Positions 35,383 to 44,021 of a DNA stretch of 64,000 nucleotides are shown here, piece after piece (within the stretch, counting starts at the first letter, position 1; each line of letters starts with the position of its first letter). Origin of the DNA: Curvibacter sp. AEP1-3. GTDB lineage: Bacteria; Pseudomonadota; Gammaproteobacteria; Burkholderiales; Burkholderiaceae_C. The translations under genes were made by a program, and so were the position numbers. The stretch lies in contig NZ_CP015698.1 of the NCBI RefSeq assembly GCF_002163715.1, forward strand, positions 3,450,201 through 3,514,200, written 5' to 3'. Under the pieces are notes generated by a model. That model had not been told where the DNA came from. It did not search any database and saw nothing but the letters and a program-made list of their open reading frames with translations.

Positions 35383-36237
35383 TCAGCGGTTATGGCGTTG
35401 CATGAACATCAGCTTTTCAAACAGCGTGACGTCTTGTTCGTTCTTCAGCAGTGCGCCCACCAGCGGGGGGACCGCCATTTTGTCGTCTTTGCTTTGCAGC
35501 GCTTCAGCGGGAATGTCTTCGGCCAGCAGCAGCTTGAGCCAATCCAGCAGTTCGCTGGTAGAGGGCTTTTTCTTCAAGCCGGGCAGGTTGCGCACCTCGA
35601 AGAAGGTTTTCATGGCGGCGCTGACCAGCTCTTTTTTCAGGCCGGGGAAGTGCACATCCACAATGCTTTGCATGGTGGCGGCATCCGGGAACTTGATGTA
35701 GTGGAAGAAGCAGCGGCGCAAGAAGGCGTCAGGCAGTTCCTTCTCGTTGTTGGAGGTAATGAACACCAGCGGCCGGTGCTTGGCCTTGATCAGCTGGCGT
35801 GTCTCATAGCAATAGAACTCCATGCGGTCGATTTCACGCAACAGGTCGTTGGGGAACTCGATGTCCGCCTTGTCGATTTCGTCAATCAGCAGCGCCACCG
35901 GCTGGTCGGCGGTAAAGGCCTGCCAAAGCACGCCTTTGATGATGTAGTTGTTGATGTCCTTGACGCGCTCACCGCCGTCCACATCTGAGAGCTGCGAGTC
36001 GCGCAGGCGGCTCACGGCGTCGTATTCGTACAGGCCCTGCTGGGCTTTGGTGGTGGATTTGATGTGCCATTGCAACAAAGGCATGCCCAAAGCTTCAGAC
36101 ACCTCTTCGGCAAGCATGGTTTTGCCGGTGCCGGGTTCGCCCTTGACGAGCAGGGGGCGCTGCAGGGTGATGGCGGCATTGACCGACAGCATCAGGTCCT
36201 GGGTGGCAACGTAGTTGGAGGTACCGGTGAATTTCAT
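35383..36237 (-). CDS. MoxR-family AAA+ ATPase
   Basis: AAA+ chaperone-like ATPase of 284 residues. Walker A VKGEPGTGKTML, Walker B ALLIDEIDKAD, sensor 1 FITSNNEKELPDAFLRR (with the arginine finger region). The N-terminal FTGTSNYVATQDLM and C-terminal STSELLDWLKLLL are typical of MoxR proteins. It is the first gene of a four-gene minus-strand operon ending in the VWA gene. Confidence 0.92.
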   Translation of the reverse strand: MKFTGTSNYVATQDLMLSVNAAITLQRPLLVKGEPGTGKTMLAEEVSEALGMPLLQWHIKSTTKAQQGLYEYDAVSRLRDSQLSDVDGGERVKDINNYIIKGVLWQAFTADQPVALLIDEIDKADIEFPNDLLREIDRMEFYCYETRQLIKAKHRPLVFITSNNEKELPDAFLRRCFFHYIKFPDAATMQSIVDVHFPGLKKELVSAAMKTFFEVRNLPGLKKKPSTSELLDWLKLLLAEDIPAEALQSKDDKMAVPPLVGALLKNEQDVTLFEKLMFMQRHNR

Positions 36238-36304
36238 AGCAAATGCTTCGGCGTTGTCGCTTGATGGGGATCAAACATAGGGGTTCTACGGAGGGCCTTG
36301 TCGA

Positions 36305-36310
36305 TATAAT
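36305..36310 (+). promoter_or_regulatory. Putative -10 element of the cytochrome c4 gene
   Basis: A perfect TATAAT 47 bases before the ATG. The nearest -35-like hexamer (TTCTAC at 36284-36289) is only 15 bases away, so an activator or a suboptimal spacing is implied. Confidence 0.5.
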
Positions 36311-36357
36311 GGTTTGATACAACCACCACGTCATCACTCTGTGATTGTCCTCGCAAA

Positions 36358-37023
36358 ATGAACAAAATTCTCTTGTCGCTGTCCGCCGCGCTTGTCGCCT
36401 CTGTGACCGTTTTTGCAGCTCATGCCGAGGGCGTGCAGGGTGATGTGCAGGCCGGCGCCAAAAAGAACGCCATGTGCATCGGCTGCCACGGCATCGTGGG
36501 CTACCAAGCCAGCTTCCCCGAAATTCACAAGGTTCCCAAGATTTCCGGCCAAAGCGGCAAGTACATTGCTGCCTCCCTGAACGCCTACAAGAAGGGCGAA
36601 CGCAAGCACCCCTCCATGAAGGGCATCGCCGCGTCCTTGACCGATCAGGACATCGCTGACTTGGCCGCTTATTACGAAGCCAGCGGCGTGGTGGAAGGTG
36701 CCCCCGCTCTGGAAAAAGCAGCTCCCGGTTCTGAAAAGGTCAACGCCTTGCTGACCAAAGGCAACTGCGCCTCTTGCCACGGTGAGTCTTTGAGCAAGCC
36801 GATCGACCCCACCTACCCCAAGATTGCCGGCCAGCACAGCGACTACCTGTATGTTGCGCTTAAGGCTTACAAGGTTGAAGGTAACGCGAACGTCGGCCGC
36901 GGTAACGCCATTATGGGCGGTGTGGCCAAGCAGTTCAGCAATGCCGAGCTCAAGGAGCTGGCCAACTACGTAGGTTCTTTGCCCACGGAGTTGAAAGTGG
37001 TTCCCCAGAGCCGCTTCAAGTAA
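36358..37023 (+). CDS. Di-heme cytochrome c4
   Basis: Periplasmic or membrane-attached electron carrier between the bc1 complex and terminal oxidases. It has 221 residues with a signal peptide (about 1-23, ending FAAHAE) and two c-type domains: CIGCHG near residue 40 and CASCHG near 140. Each has a distal methionine candidate (HPSMKGIAASL and NAIMGGVAKQF). It is a likely donor to the oxidase encoded at 50-55 kb. A terminator follows directly. Confidence 0.94.
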   Translation: MNKILLSLSAALVASVTVFAAHAEGVQGDVQAGAKKNAMCIGCHGIVGYQASFPEIHKVPKISGQSGKYIAASLNAYKKGERKHPSMKGIAASLTDQDIADLAAYYEASGVVEGAPALEKAAPGSEKVNALLTKGNCASCHGESLSKPIDPTYPKIAGQHSDYLYVALKAYKVEGNANVGRGNAIMGGVAKQFSNAELKELANYVGSLPTELKVVPQSRFK

Positions 37024-37045
37024 GCCTCCGGCGTCTACCCCATTC

Positions 37046-37071
37046 AAAAGCCGCTCGATGAGCGGCTTTTT
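37046..37071 (+). terminator. Rho-independent terminator after cytochrome c4
   Basis: AAAAGCCGCTC, loop GAT, GAGCGGCTTTTT: an 8-bp stem and a T run. The A-rich left side could also stop the convergent Cys-cluster gene. Confidence 0.92.
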
Positions 37072-37080
37072 CGTTTCCGG

Positions 37081-37551
37081 CTATTTCGCAGTGACCGGCA
37101 CGATAGGGATCATCGGCATGCGAGTGTCCACCACAAAGTAGCTGGGACATTGGTAGCGCGCTATGTCGTGGCTGTGCAGCGGGAAGGACCCGCAATTCGA
37201 AACCTTACGCAAAGGCGAGTGGTAAATGCCACACTGAAAGCGCTGTGGCCCGGCGGGTTCCAGAAACATGCATTGGTGGTCCATGCAGCAGTTGCCGCAC
37301 TGAATGCACTCGCCCTCGATGTGCTCCGGCACCTGGCGCTCGCGTCCGGCCACGTCTTGAAAGTAATGCAAAGCGGGGCCGGCTTGCATGGCCCGGATAT
37401 GGCGGTGCGCGTTGCGCATGGTGCCCCGGTAGTCCCGCAGGTAGCGCTTGCGCCAGAACACCAGGCTGGCCAGGGCCGGTGCAATTGGAATGCTGACGTA
37501 CGCACAGCCTATCAGTGCTTTGGCGGCCCATCGTGCCATGTGATGTCGCAA
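37081..37551 (-). CDS. YkgJ-type cysteine-cluster protein
   Basis: 156 residues with an N-terminal hydrophobic segment (AYVSIPIAPALASLVFW) and a cysteine cluster characteristic of YkgJ/UPF0153 proteins: CIQCGNCCMDHQCMFLE, then FQCGIYH, VSNCGSF and YQCPSYF. Such clusters probably bind zinc or an iron-sulphur centre; no function is known. An ATG four codons later is an alternative start. Confidence 0.8.
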   Translation of the reverse strand: MRHHMARWAAKALIGCAYVSIPIAPALASLVFWRKRYLRDYRGTMRNAHRHIRAMQAGPALHYFQDVAGRERQVPEHIEGECIQCGNCCMDHQCMFLEPAGPQRFQCGIYHSPLRKVSNCGSFPLHSHDIARYQCPSYFVVDTRMPMIPIVPVTAK

Positions 37552-37687
37552 AGTCGCCCCCCTTGTCTTGGATGCCGGATGCTAGGCAAGCTTTGCGGCA
37601 AAACCGTGACATGGCCTTTTCACATCCGGTGTCACCGTGCCTTCACATGCAAACGGCAGCATGCGCAGCTTCAACTTTTGCTGAACC

Positions 37688-38944
37688 ATGCACGCCACAT
37701 CCCGAACTATGCCCAGTGCCTTCTATGTGCTGCTTGCGGTGCAGTTCGTTTCTACCCTGGCGGATAACGCGTTCCTTATCGTCGCGATTGCCCGAGTAAT
37801 GGAGCTGGCCGAGGCGGATTGGCGCATCCCCCTTCTGAAAATCGGCTTCACCTTGTTTTATGTGTTGCTGGCCCCTCTGGTGGGGCCGGTGGCTGACGCC
37901 TTCCCCAAAGGGCGGGTCATGGTGCTGTCGAATGCCCTCAAGGTGGTGGCTATGGTGTTGCTGCTTCACGGGGTGGATCCGCTCTTGGCCATCGTGGTGG
38001 CGGGCTGGGGCGCTGCGCTGTATGCCCCTGCCAAATACGGCTTGATGACCGAGTTGCTGCCGTCCAGTGAGCTGGTGCGGGCCAATGGTTTCTTTGAAGG
38101 CGCCACGGTATGCGCCGTGATTTTCGGGACCGTGCTGGGCGGTGTATTGATCAGTCCGCTGTTGCCGGTGTTGCAAGGGCCACTGTTGTGGAGCTGGCAG
38201 GGGGCTACTGGCACCACCCTCTTGGCGGGCATGCTGGTGTTGCTGGCTTTGAATAGCGTGGCCATGCTGGTGTGCTTTGTCATTCCTGACAGTGGTGCGC
38301 GGTATGACCCGTATTCGATTCACCCACGTGCCCTTGCGGTTCGTTTCTGGCGTGAAAACATTCTTTTGTGGCGGGATGCTGTGGGCGGTATGTCCATGTC
38401 GGTGACCACCTTGCTGTGGGGGGTCGGGGCGACCTTGCAATTGGTGGTGCTGCGTTGGGCGAATGAGGCCCTGGGTTTGCCACTGGACAAGGCGGCTTAC
38501 TTGCAGGGTGTCACTGCACTGGGTGTCGTGGCCGGGGCCATAGCCGCCAGCCGCTATGTGGCACTGGACCGGGCAGTACGCCTCTTGCCTTTGGGATTGC
38601 TGTTGGGGCTGGTCATCCCGCTCATGCTGTGGGTCCAATCCATTCCCATGGCCGCCATGTTGATGGTGGTGGTCGGTGCGATGGCCGGTTTCTTTGTGGT
38701 GCCCATGAATGCCCTATTGCAGCACCGTGGCTACACCTTGTTGACGGCAGGTCGCTCCATCGCGGTCCAGGGTTTCAATGAAAACGCGGGCATGCTGGTC
38801 ATGCTGGCGGTCTATGCAGGCGCCACCGCGCTGCATTTGCAGCTCAGCACATTGGTATTGGGGTTCGGTGCTTTGGTGACGGTGGGCATGGTGCTGGTGT
38901 GCGTTGCCTATCGCGGGCAGTGGATGCCGGCGCGACTGGCTTGA
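37688..38944 (+). CDS. lplT: Lysophospholipid transporter LplT
   Basis: Major facilitator protein of 418 residues that flips lysophospholipids from the outer to the inner leaflet of the inner membrane for re-acylation. It shows the family start FYVLLAVQFVSTLADNAFL with PLVGPVADAFPKGRVM and the segment APAKYGLMTELLPSSELVRANG, which identifies LplT. In E. coli it is fused to or paired with Aas; here no aas follows. A glycosyltransferase gene lies 45 bases downstream. An ATG seven codons in (37709) is a possible alternative start. Confidence 0.9.
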   Translation: MHATSRTMPSAFYVLLAVQFVSTLADNAFLIVAIARVMELAEADWRIPLLKIGFTLFYVLLAPLVGPVADAFPKGRVMVLSNALKVVAMVLLLHGVDPLLAIVVAGWGAALYAPAKYGLMTELLPSSELVRANGFFEGATVCAVIFGTVLGGVLISPLLPVLQGPLLWSWQGATGTTLLAGMLVLLALNSVAMLVCFVIPDSGARYDPYSIHPRALAVRFWRENILLWRDAVGGMSMSVTTLLWGVGATLQLVVLRWANEALGLPLDKAAYLQGVTALGVVAGAIAASRYVALDRAVRLLPLGLLLGLVIPLMLWVQSIPMAAMLMVVVGAMAGFFVVPMNALLQHRGYTLLTAGRSIAVQGFNENAGMLVMLAVYAGATALHLQLSTLVLGFGALVTVGMVLVCVAYRGQWMPARLA

Positions 38945-38989
38945 TAGACGTCAAACTGTCAAAAAAGCATCATCAAGCTGTTATGTGGG

Positions 38990-40291
38990 GTGCCTAGTCT
39001 CGGGCTTGTGAAAACCTCCGACGACCTCCTCATCGAGTCCTTCGCTCCGCAGCTCTCCAGTTTGCGGATTGCCGTCGTGACAGAAACCTTTCCACCCGAA
39101 GTCAATGGCGTGGCCATGACGCTGGGGTGGCTCGTCAACGGCATGCTGCAAAAGGGGCATTCGGTCCAAGTGGTGCGACCGCGCCAATCGCGCGAGCAGG
39201 CCACCTTGCAGCACGAGGGGCTGGATGAAGTGCTCTCCAAAGGCGTGCCTTTGCCGGCGTACGGCGAGCTGCGGTTCGGCATGCCCTCCAAAAACCGCTT
39301 GCTCAAGCTGTGGGGTGAGCGCCGGCCCGACATCGTGCACGTGGTCACCGAAGGGCCGCTGGGTTGGTCTGCGGTAGCGGCGGCCCGCAAGTTGCAGCTG
39401 CCGATCACCAGCTCGTTCCACACCAATTTTCAGAGCTATTCGCAGCACTATGGCATTGGCCTCTTGAAGACGCCGATCGAGTCTTACCTGCGCAAGCTGC
39501 ACAACCGCACCCAAGCCACCATGGTGCCCACCCGCAGCCTGGTGCAGGACCTGAGCGCACGCGGCTACGAAAACGTGACGCTGCTGTCGCGCGGCGTTGC
39601 GCTGGAGCAGTTCGGCCCGCAACACCGGTCTGATGTGCTGCGCCGCCAATGGGGCGTGCAGGGCGATGAGCCCGTCATTTTGTTGGTGGGGCGCCTCGCC
39701 AAGGAAAAAAACGTGGGACTGGTGGTGGCCGCGTTCCGCGCCATCAAAGCGCGCGTGCCGGATGTAAAGCTGGTGTTTGTGGGCGATGGTCCTCTGCGCA
39801 AGGCGCTGACCGAGGCGTGCCCGGAAGCCTACTTTGCCGGTGTGCAAAAAGGCGGCGACCTCGCGGCGCACTATGCCTCGGCCGACCTGTTTTTGTTCCC
39901 CAGCATGACAGAGACCTACGGCAACGTGGTGCCAGAAGCATTGGCCAGTGGGCTGGCGGTGGTGTCGTACGACTGTGCCGCAGCGCTGGAACTGATTGAA
40001 AGCGGTGACAACGGGGTGCTGGTGCCTACAGGCGACGACGTGTCTTTCGTCAATGCCGCAGTGCAACTGGCGGTGGACCCTGAACGCATCGCGCGTTTCC
40101 GCGCGGCGGCTGCCAAGGCCGTGGCCGACCGCAGCTGGGATGCGGTGGCCGATACGTTTTTGCACACCTTGCGCTCGGTACTGGAGCGCCACGGCCGGCC
40201 GTTTGCTTCCGTCCCCACGAGCAGGGCGAACGCCTCAGGATTGCCAGCGAAGGAGCGGCTGGCCCATTCGCACGCGCGACCCTTGCTCTAG
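38990..40291 (+). CDS. Glycosyltransferase family 4 (MgtA/SqdX-like)
   Basis: GT-B fold glycosyltransferase of 433 residues. The N-terminal FPPEVNGVAMTLGWLV motif and HSFHTNF-like segment (SSFHTNFQSYSQHYG) match glycolipid mannosyltransferases and sulfoquinovosyl transferases. The C-terminal donor domain has LLVGRLAKEKNV and MTETYGNVVPEALASG (EX7E). The start is GTG, and a second GTG at 39008 is possible. The last 57 bases overlap the convergent psd gene. The lipid acceptor is inferred only from the neighbours. Confidence 0.85.
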   Translation: MPSLGLVKTSDDLLIESFAPQLSSLRIAVVTETFPPEVNGVAMTLGWLVNGMLQKGHSVQVVRPRQSREQATLQHEGLDEVLSKGVPLPAYGELRFGMPSKNRLLKLWGERRPDIVHVVTEGPLGWSAVAAARKLQLPITSSFHTNFQSYSQHYGIGLLKTPIESYLRKLHNRTQATMVPTRSLVQDLSARGYENVTLLSRGVALEQFGPQHRSDVLRRQWGVQGDEPVILLVGRLAKEKNVGLVVAAFRAIKARVPDVKLVFVGDGPLRKALTEACPEAYFAGVQKGGDLAAHYASADLFLFPSMTETYGNVVPEALASGLAVVSYDCAAALELIESGDNGVLVPTGDDVSFVNAAVQLAVDPERIARFRAAAAKAVADRSWDAVADTFLHTLRSVLERHGRPFASVPTSRANASGLPAKERLAHSHARPLL

Positions 40292-41116
40292 GCCCGCATC
40301 GAGCACAAAGCCTTTGGGCGCCAGCACGATCACGGTGGAGCCATGCTGAAACCAGCCCATTTCCTGCCCGCGCTCGAAGCTCGCGTTACAGGCAATCTTT
40401 TTGGGGCCGGTGTATTTCAGGTGAAACAACACATCCAGAAAGTGCAGCCGGATGCTGGCTACCAGCACTGCAGCCACCGGAACCAACGCCACCCGTTGTC
40501 CCTGCAATGGGCCGGGTCCATTCAGCCGGGTGCCGATGAAGGCGCGCTCGTTTTTGCAGAACAGTTTTTCCACCCGCTTGAGGGCAATCGGGTTCACGTT
40601 CCAGGTGTCGCCCGAGAAGTAGCGCACTTCGTCCACGGTGCAGTCGTGGGGTGCGTGGAAGCGGTGGTACATGCTGGATGTCAGTCGCAAGGTCACAAAC
40701 CTACCGTCACGCCATTCGCTGACGTCGGCGTCCGGGCCCAGCAGGTCTTCCAGGGTGTACGGAAAGCCTTTGGCCTGGAACACGCGGGTGCCTTCGATAG
40801 GGCCGCTCGCGCCAATGATGGCGTCGACCGGGCTGGTCATGGCATCCACATCTTGCGACACGGGACGGGCGCCGTCTTTGAGTTCGCGGGTGAAGCAGTC
40901 ATGCATGCTGGAAAAGCGCTGCTTTTTGGCTTCGCTCAAGTCCAGGTCGCTAAAGAACTTCCAGATGCCGATAGAGGCATCACGCACCAGCGGCTGCTCG
41001 ATCTTGCTGAACCACCCCAGAAAGCGGGTGAGCGCCTGGCGCGGAATGCGGTTGGTCAGCAGGAAGTTCAGGTCTTCCTGGCTGAGGATTTTTTGAATCT
41101 GTGCACGTAGTTGCAT
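40235..41116 (-). CDS. psd: Phosphatidylserine decarboxylase proenzyme
   Basis: Makes phosphatidylethanolamine. It has 293 residues from the ATG giving MQLRAQIQKIL; the upstream frame has no similarity and would run through the aminotransferase start. The catalytic histidine is in YHRFHAPHD and the self-cleavage site GST is in WFQHGSTVIVL, where the serine becomes the pyruvoyl group. The product is split into alpha and beta chains. Divergent to the aminotransferase gene, with 41 bases between start codons. Confidence 0.95.
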   Translation of the reverse strand: MQLRAQIQKILSQEDLNFLLTNRIPRQALTRFLGWFSKIEQPLVRDASIGIWKFFSDLDLSEAKKQRFSSMHDCFTRELKDGARPVSQDVDAMTSPVDAIIGASGPIEGTRVFQAKGFPYTLEDLLGPDADVSEWRDGRFVTLRLTSSMYHRFHAPHDCTVDEVRYFSGDTWNVNPIALKRVEKLFCKNERAFIGTRLNGPGPLQGQRVALVPVAAVLVASIRLHFLDVLFHLKYTGPKKIACNASFERGQEMGWFQHGSTVIVLAPKGFVLDAGLEQGSRVRMGQPLLRWQS

Positions 41117-41157
41117 GGTGATTGTTGATAGTGAAGTTGGATTGAAAGGTGAATGTC

Positions 41158-42822
41158 GTGAATGAATCTCTAGAACTGCAAACCCTGCTGCTGGCCGGCG
41201 TGGGAACGGCGGCGGCCATAGCGGCTTTGCGCAAATTGAAGGCGCGCGCCGAGCTCTCGCTGGCCAAGCACCGCTCGCTGGCAGGCCATCCGCGTAATGC
41301 GCGTTTGCTGGCTTCTTTGCTGCCCAACTACAGCTACGACGAGCAGCAGGTTTTCGCCGTAGACGGTGCGCCAGTCGATGTGGTGGCACGCCGCAAGGCG
41401 GCATTTGTCGCGCTGGTGCAAGGCATTGCACAGCGTTACCCCAAGACCCTGGAGGCGGGCGCTTCGGTGATCGATGGCTTGTCGGACATGCAGTTCGTCA
41501 GTGCCTACCGCGTGCCCTACCAGTTCAAGTCCATGGTCAAGCAGGGCTTGAAAATCGGTTCCTTTTTGCAGTCGTCTTCCGGCGTCACCGTGACCGATCT
41601 GGACGGCAATGTGTTCATCGACCTGACCGGCTCGTATGGCGTGAACCTGATGGGCAATGACTTTTACAAAGAGTGCATTGACGAAGGCGCTGCCATCGCG
41701 CGCGACCTGGGTCCGGTGCTGGGCGCATACCACCCGGTCATGGTGGACAACGTGCAGCGCCTGCGCAAAGCCTCGGGCATGGACGAGATGTCTTTCCACA
41801 TGTCCGGCACCGAGGCAGTGATGCAAGCCGTGCGCCTGGCCCGCTACCACACCGGCCGCAAGAAGCTGGTGCGGTTTTGCGGTTCTTACCATGGCTGGTG
41901 GGGCGATGTGCAGCCCGGTATCGGCAACCCGATGACGGCCAAAGACACCTTCACCTTGTCTGAAATGGGCGAGGGCACTCTGCGCGTGCTGCGCAAGCGC
42001 CGTGACATTGCCTGCATCTTGATCAACCCCTTGCAGGCCCTGCACCCCAACATGCCGGCGCCCAGCGACGGCTCCTTGCTGGACGGTTCGCGCAAAGCCG
42101 GATTCGACAAAGCGGCCTACACAGAATGGCTCAAAACCCTGCGCACGATTTGCGATGAGCGCGGTATTGCGCTCATCTTTGACGAGGTGTTTGTCGGCTT
42201 CCGCCTGGCGCCCGGTGGCGCTCAGGAATACTTCGGCGTGCGTGCTGATATGGTGACCTATGGCAAGACACTGGGCGGCGGGCTGCCCATCGGCGTGTTG
42301 TGCGGCAAGCGCGAATGGATGCGCCGCTTCCGCGATGAAGCACCAGCAGATATCTGCTTTGCCCGCGGCACGTTCAATTCGCACCCCTATGTGATGGGCG
42401 CCATGAATGCCTTTATGCGCAGGCTCGAAACACCCGAGGTACAAGCGCTCTACACCGATCTGGACGGTGTCTGGAACCGCCGAGCATCGCAGCTCAACCA
42501 TGCCATGGAGGTAGCGGGTCTGCCGGCACGCGTGGCCAACCTGTCGACCATCTGGACCGTGACCTACACGCAGCCCGGCTGCTACCACTGGTTGTTTCAG
42601 CACTATTTGCGTTTGCAAGGGCTGGCCTTGAGCTGGGTGGGAACCGGTCGCATGATCTTCAGCCTGAATTTCAGCGATGCGGACTTTGAGGAGGTAACCC
42701 GCCGGTTTGTGGCGGCGGGTCAGGCGATGCAGCAGGATGGTTGGTGGTGGACCGATAGCGCCCAGACGCACAAGGTCATCAAGCGCCGCATCCTGCGGGA
42801 GATGCTGGCCGCCAAGTTCTGA
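41158..42822 (+). CDS. Class III PLP aminotransferase with N-terminal extension
   Basis: 554 residues, much longer than HemL (433). An N-terminal part of about 130 residues contains a hydrophobic stretch (LLLAGVGTAAAIAALRKL) and then YAIQ-like helical sequence before the enzyme core. The core has SGTEAVMQAVRLAR, FCGSYHGWWGDVQPG, FDEVFVGFRLAPGG and the PLP lysine K370 in YGKTLGGGLPIG. LVNPLQALHPN-type text (ILINPLQALHPNMP) resembles aminotransferase domains built into lipopeptide and polyketide synthases, as far as I recall. The GTG at 41158 has AAAGG eight bases upstream and is preferred over the GTG at 41149. Substrate unknown; the psd, lplT and glycosyltransferase neighbours hint at a lipid role. 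Confidence 0.85.
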   Translation: MNESLELQTLLLAGVGTAAAIAALRKLKARAELSLAKHRSLAGHPRNARLLASLLPNYSYDEQQVFAVDGAPVDVVARRKAAFVALVQGIAQRYPKTLEAGASVIDGLSDMQFVSAYRVPYQFKSMVKQGLKIGSFLQSSSGVTVTDLDGNVFIDLTGSYGVNLMGNDFYKECIDEGAAIARDLGPVLGAYHPVMVDNVQRLRKASGMDEMSFHMSGTEAVMQAVRLARYHTGRKKLVRFCGSYHGWWGDVQPGIGNPMTAKDTFTLSEMGEGTLRVLRKRRDIACILINPLQALHPNMPAPSDGSLLDGSRKAGFDKAAYTEWLKTLRTICDERGIALIFDEVFVGFRLAPGGAQEYFGVRADMVTYGKTLGGGLPIGVLCGKREWMRRFRDEAPADICFARGTFNSHPYVMGAMNAFMRRLETPEVQALYTDLDGVWNRRASQLNHAMEVAGLPARVANLSTIWTVTYTQPGCYHWLFQHYLRLQGLALSWVGTGRMIFSLNFSDADFEEVTRRFVAAGQAMQQDGWWWTDSAQTHKVIKRRILREMLAAKF

Positions 42823-42832
42823 GCCTCAGAGG

Positions 42833-42858
42833 GCCGGAACCTGGCGACGGGTTCCGGT
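42833..42858. terminator. Convergent hairpin between the aminotransferase and Mpo1-like genes
   Basis: GCCGGAACC and GGTTCCGGT form a 9-bp stem (one G-T pair) with an 8-base loop. There is no T run, so it may be a weak terminator or an mRNA end-protecting structure. Confidence 0.5.
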
Positions 42859-43472
42859 CAGGTAGGTGCGTGATCCATATTGCCGCGGGGTTCGATAAGT
42901 TCGCCGCGCATCAGGGCCAGAGGTGCCTTGTAGTAAAGCTTGATGTCGTGGAAGGGGTCGGTGATGATTTTGGTCATCCACACCAGACCGGACATCACGT
43001 CCTTGATGAAGAAGAGGTGCACGGTGCGGAAAATCAGGCCACCCACGCCAACGAACAGCCAGAGTTCGCCGGTGTGGCGCATGAAAGCTTCCATGCCGCT
43101 GGATGGCTCGAAGTAGCCGAACAGGGTGGGGTCGATCCAGAGTGCAACCGGTGCCGCGGCCCAGATGGCCATGAGCACTACTTTGCGCTGCAGGTTGTAG
43201 CCGACCTTGATCTCTTCTTTGTATTCGTGGGTGGCCTTGTTGACATGGTCATATCCCAATGGCTCAAAGAAAAAATGCCCTGCCTGGCGGGATGTCATGG
43301 ACACCAGCCATGCGACCAGAGCCGCGATGGCCGGGTCTTTGAATAGCAGCGCATAAGCGACCAGAAAGCTGATCGCGCTCAACAAGTGCAGGGACTGGTT
43401 GATGCGGCTGTGGTGGTAATAGCGGTGGTCATCCCAGCGCTGGATCTTGAGTTGTGTGAGAAAGTCTTGCAT
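42858..43472 (-). CDS. Mpo1-like/DUF962-type membrane protein
   Basis: 204 residues with three to four hydrophobic helices. The N-terminal YYHHSRINQSLHLLSAISF, and RQAGHFFFEP about 60 residues on, resemble the histidine-rich DUF962 (Mpo1) family, whose yeast member is an iron-dependent dioxygenase of 2-hydroxy fatty acids. The family link rests on my recollection of the motif and is moderate. Convergent with the aminotransferase gene. Confidence 0.65.
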   Translation of the reverse strand: MQDFLTQLKIQRWDDHRYYHHSRINQSLHLLSAISFLVAYALLFKDPAIAALVAWLVSMTSRQAGHFFFEPLGYDHVNKATHEYKEEIKVGYNLQRKVVLMAIWAAAPVALWIDPTLFGYFEPSSGMEAFMRHTGELWLFVGVGGLIFRTVHLFFIKDVMSGLVWMTKIITDPFHDIKLYYKAPLALMRGELIEPRGNMDHAPT

Positions 43473-43565
43473 ACACGAAGTCTCCAGGAAACGGAAATTT
43501 CATGCTACCCAGACTTGATGGCAGAGCCGTGACAAGACCTGTGACGGTTTGGTGAAAACGCAGAC

Positions 43566-44000
43566 CTAGTCTTTGGTGGCGTGGCGTTGCACGCAGGCGA
43601 TGTAGGCATCGCCATCCGGTGGTCGCCCGGCGCGCTGGCTTTCCCACAGCATGGTGCCAAGGCACTCCATGGCTTCGTGGTGTGCCTGGTGCAAAGAGTT
43701 CCGCTTGTGGGTCAACAGCTCTACCGCCTGCCGTATGCCCCGGGGCTGGTCGATGCTGCACTGTTCGCTGATGGACAGGTGCATGCTCAGGTGCAGGAAT
43801 GGGTTGGTACGCCCCTCCGTCGCCTCGTACATGGTCGACAAGGCCCGATCGACATCCGCAAAGTCCGCCTGGTATTCAGGATGCTCGTCCATCCACTGGG
43901 CTGCTATGGTTTCAATAGCTTCCATCGCCTGTCCAGCGCGGGACTTGGCGTAAACGGAGCAGAAAAATCGACGTACGTCTTCTTGGGATGGATTGAACAT
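43566..44000 (-). CDS. DUF1841 family protein
   Basis: Soluble protein of 144 residues, recognised from MFNPSQEDVRRFFCSVYAK, NPFLHLSMHLSISEQ and HHEAMECLGTMLWESQR. Function unknown. A palindrome of the dispersed-repeat type (GCTAT-N7-ATAGC) lies inside the gene at 43913-43929, encoding EAIETIA. Confidence 0.88.
   Translation of the reverse strand: MFNPSQEDVRRFFCSVYAKSRAGQAMEAIETIAAQWMDEHPEYQADFADVDRALSTMYEATEGRTNPFLHLSMHLSISEQCSIDQPRGIRQAVELLTHKRNSLHQAHHEAMECLGTMLWESQRAGRPPDGDAYIACVQRHATKD
43913..43929. repeat. Solitary GCTAT-N7-ATAGC palindrome (repeat-like)
   Basis: GCTATGGTTTCAATAGC matches the terminal inverted repeat of the dispersed element, but the flanking core is absent. It is inside the DUF1841 gene; chance occurrence cannot be excluded. 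Confidence 0.35.
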
Positions 44001-44021
44001 GGCCAGAGGTTAGCACGGGCT

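Noticed and set aside
38981..40192. A 403-codon open frame antisense to the glycosyltransferase
   Set aside because: Shadow frame; no recognisable domain.
41170..42771. A 533-codon open frame antisense to the aminotransferase
   Set aside because: Shadow frame of a well-supported gene.
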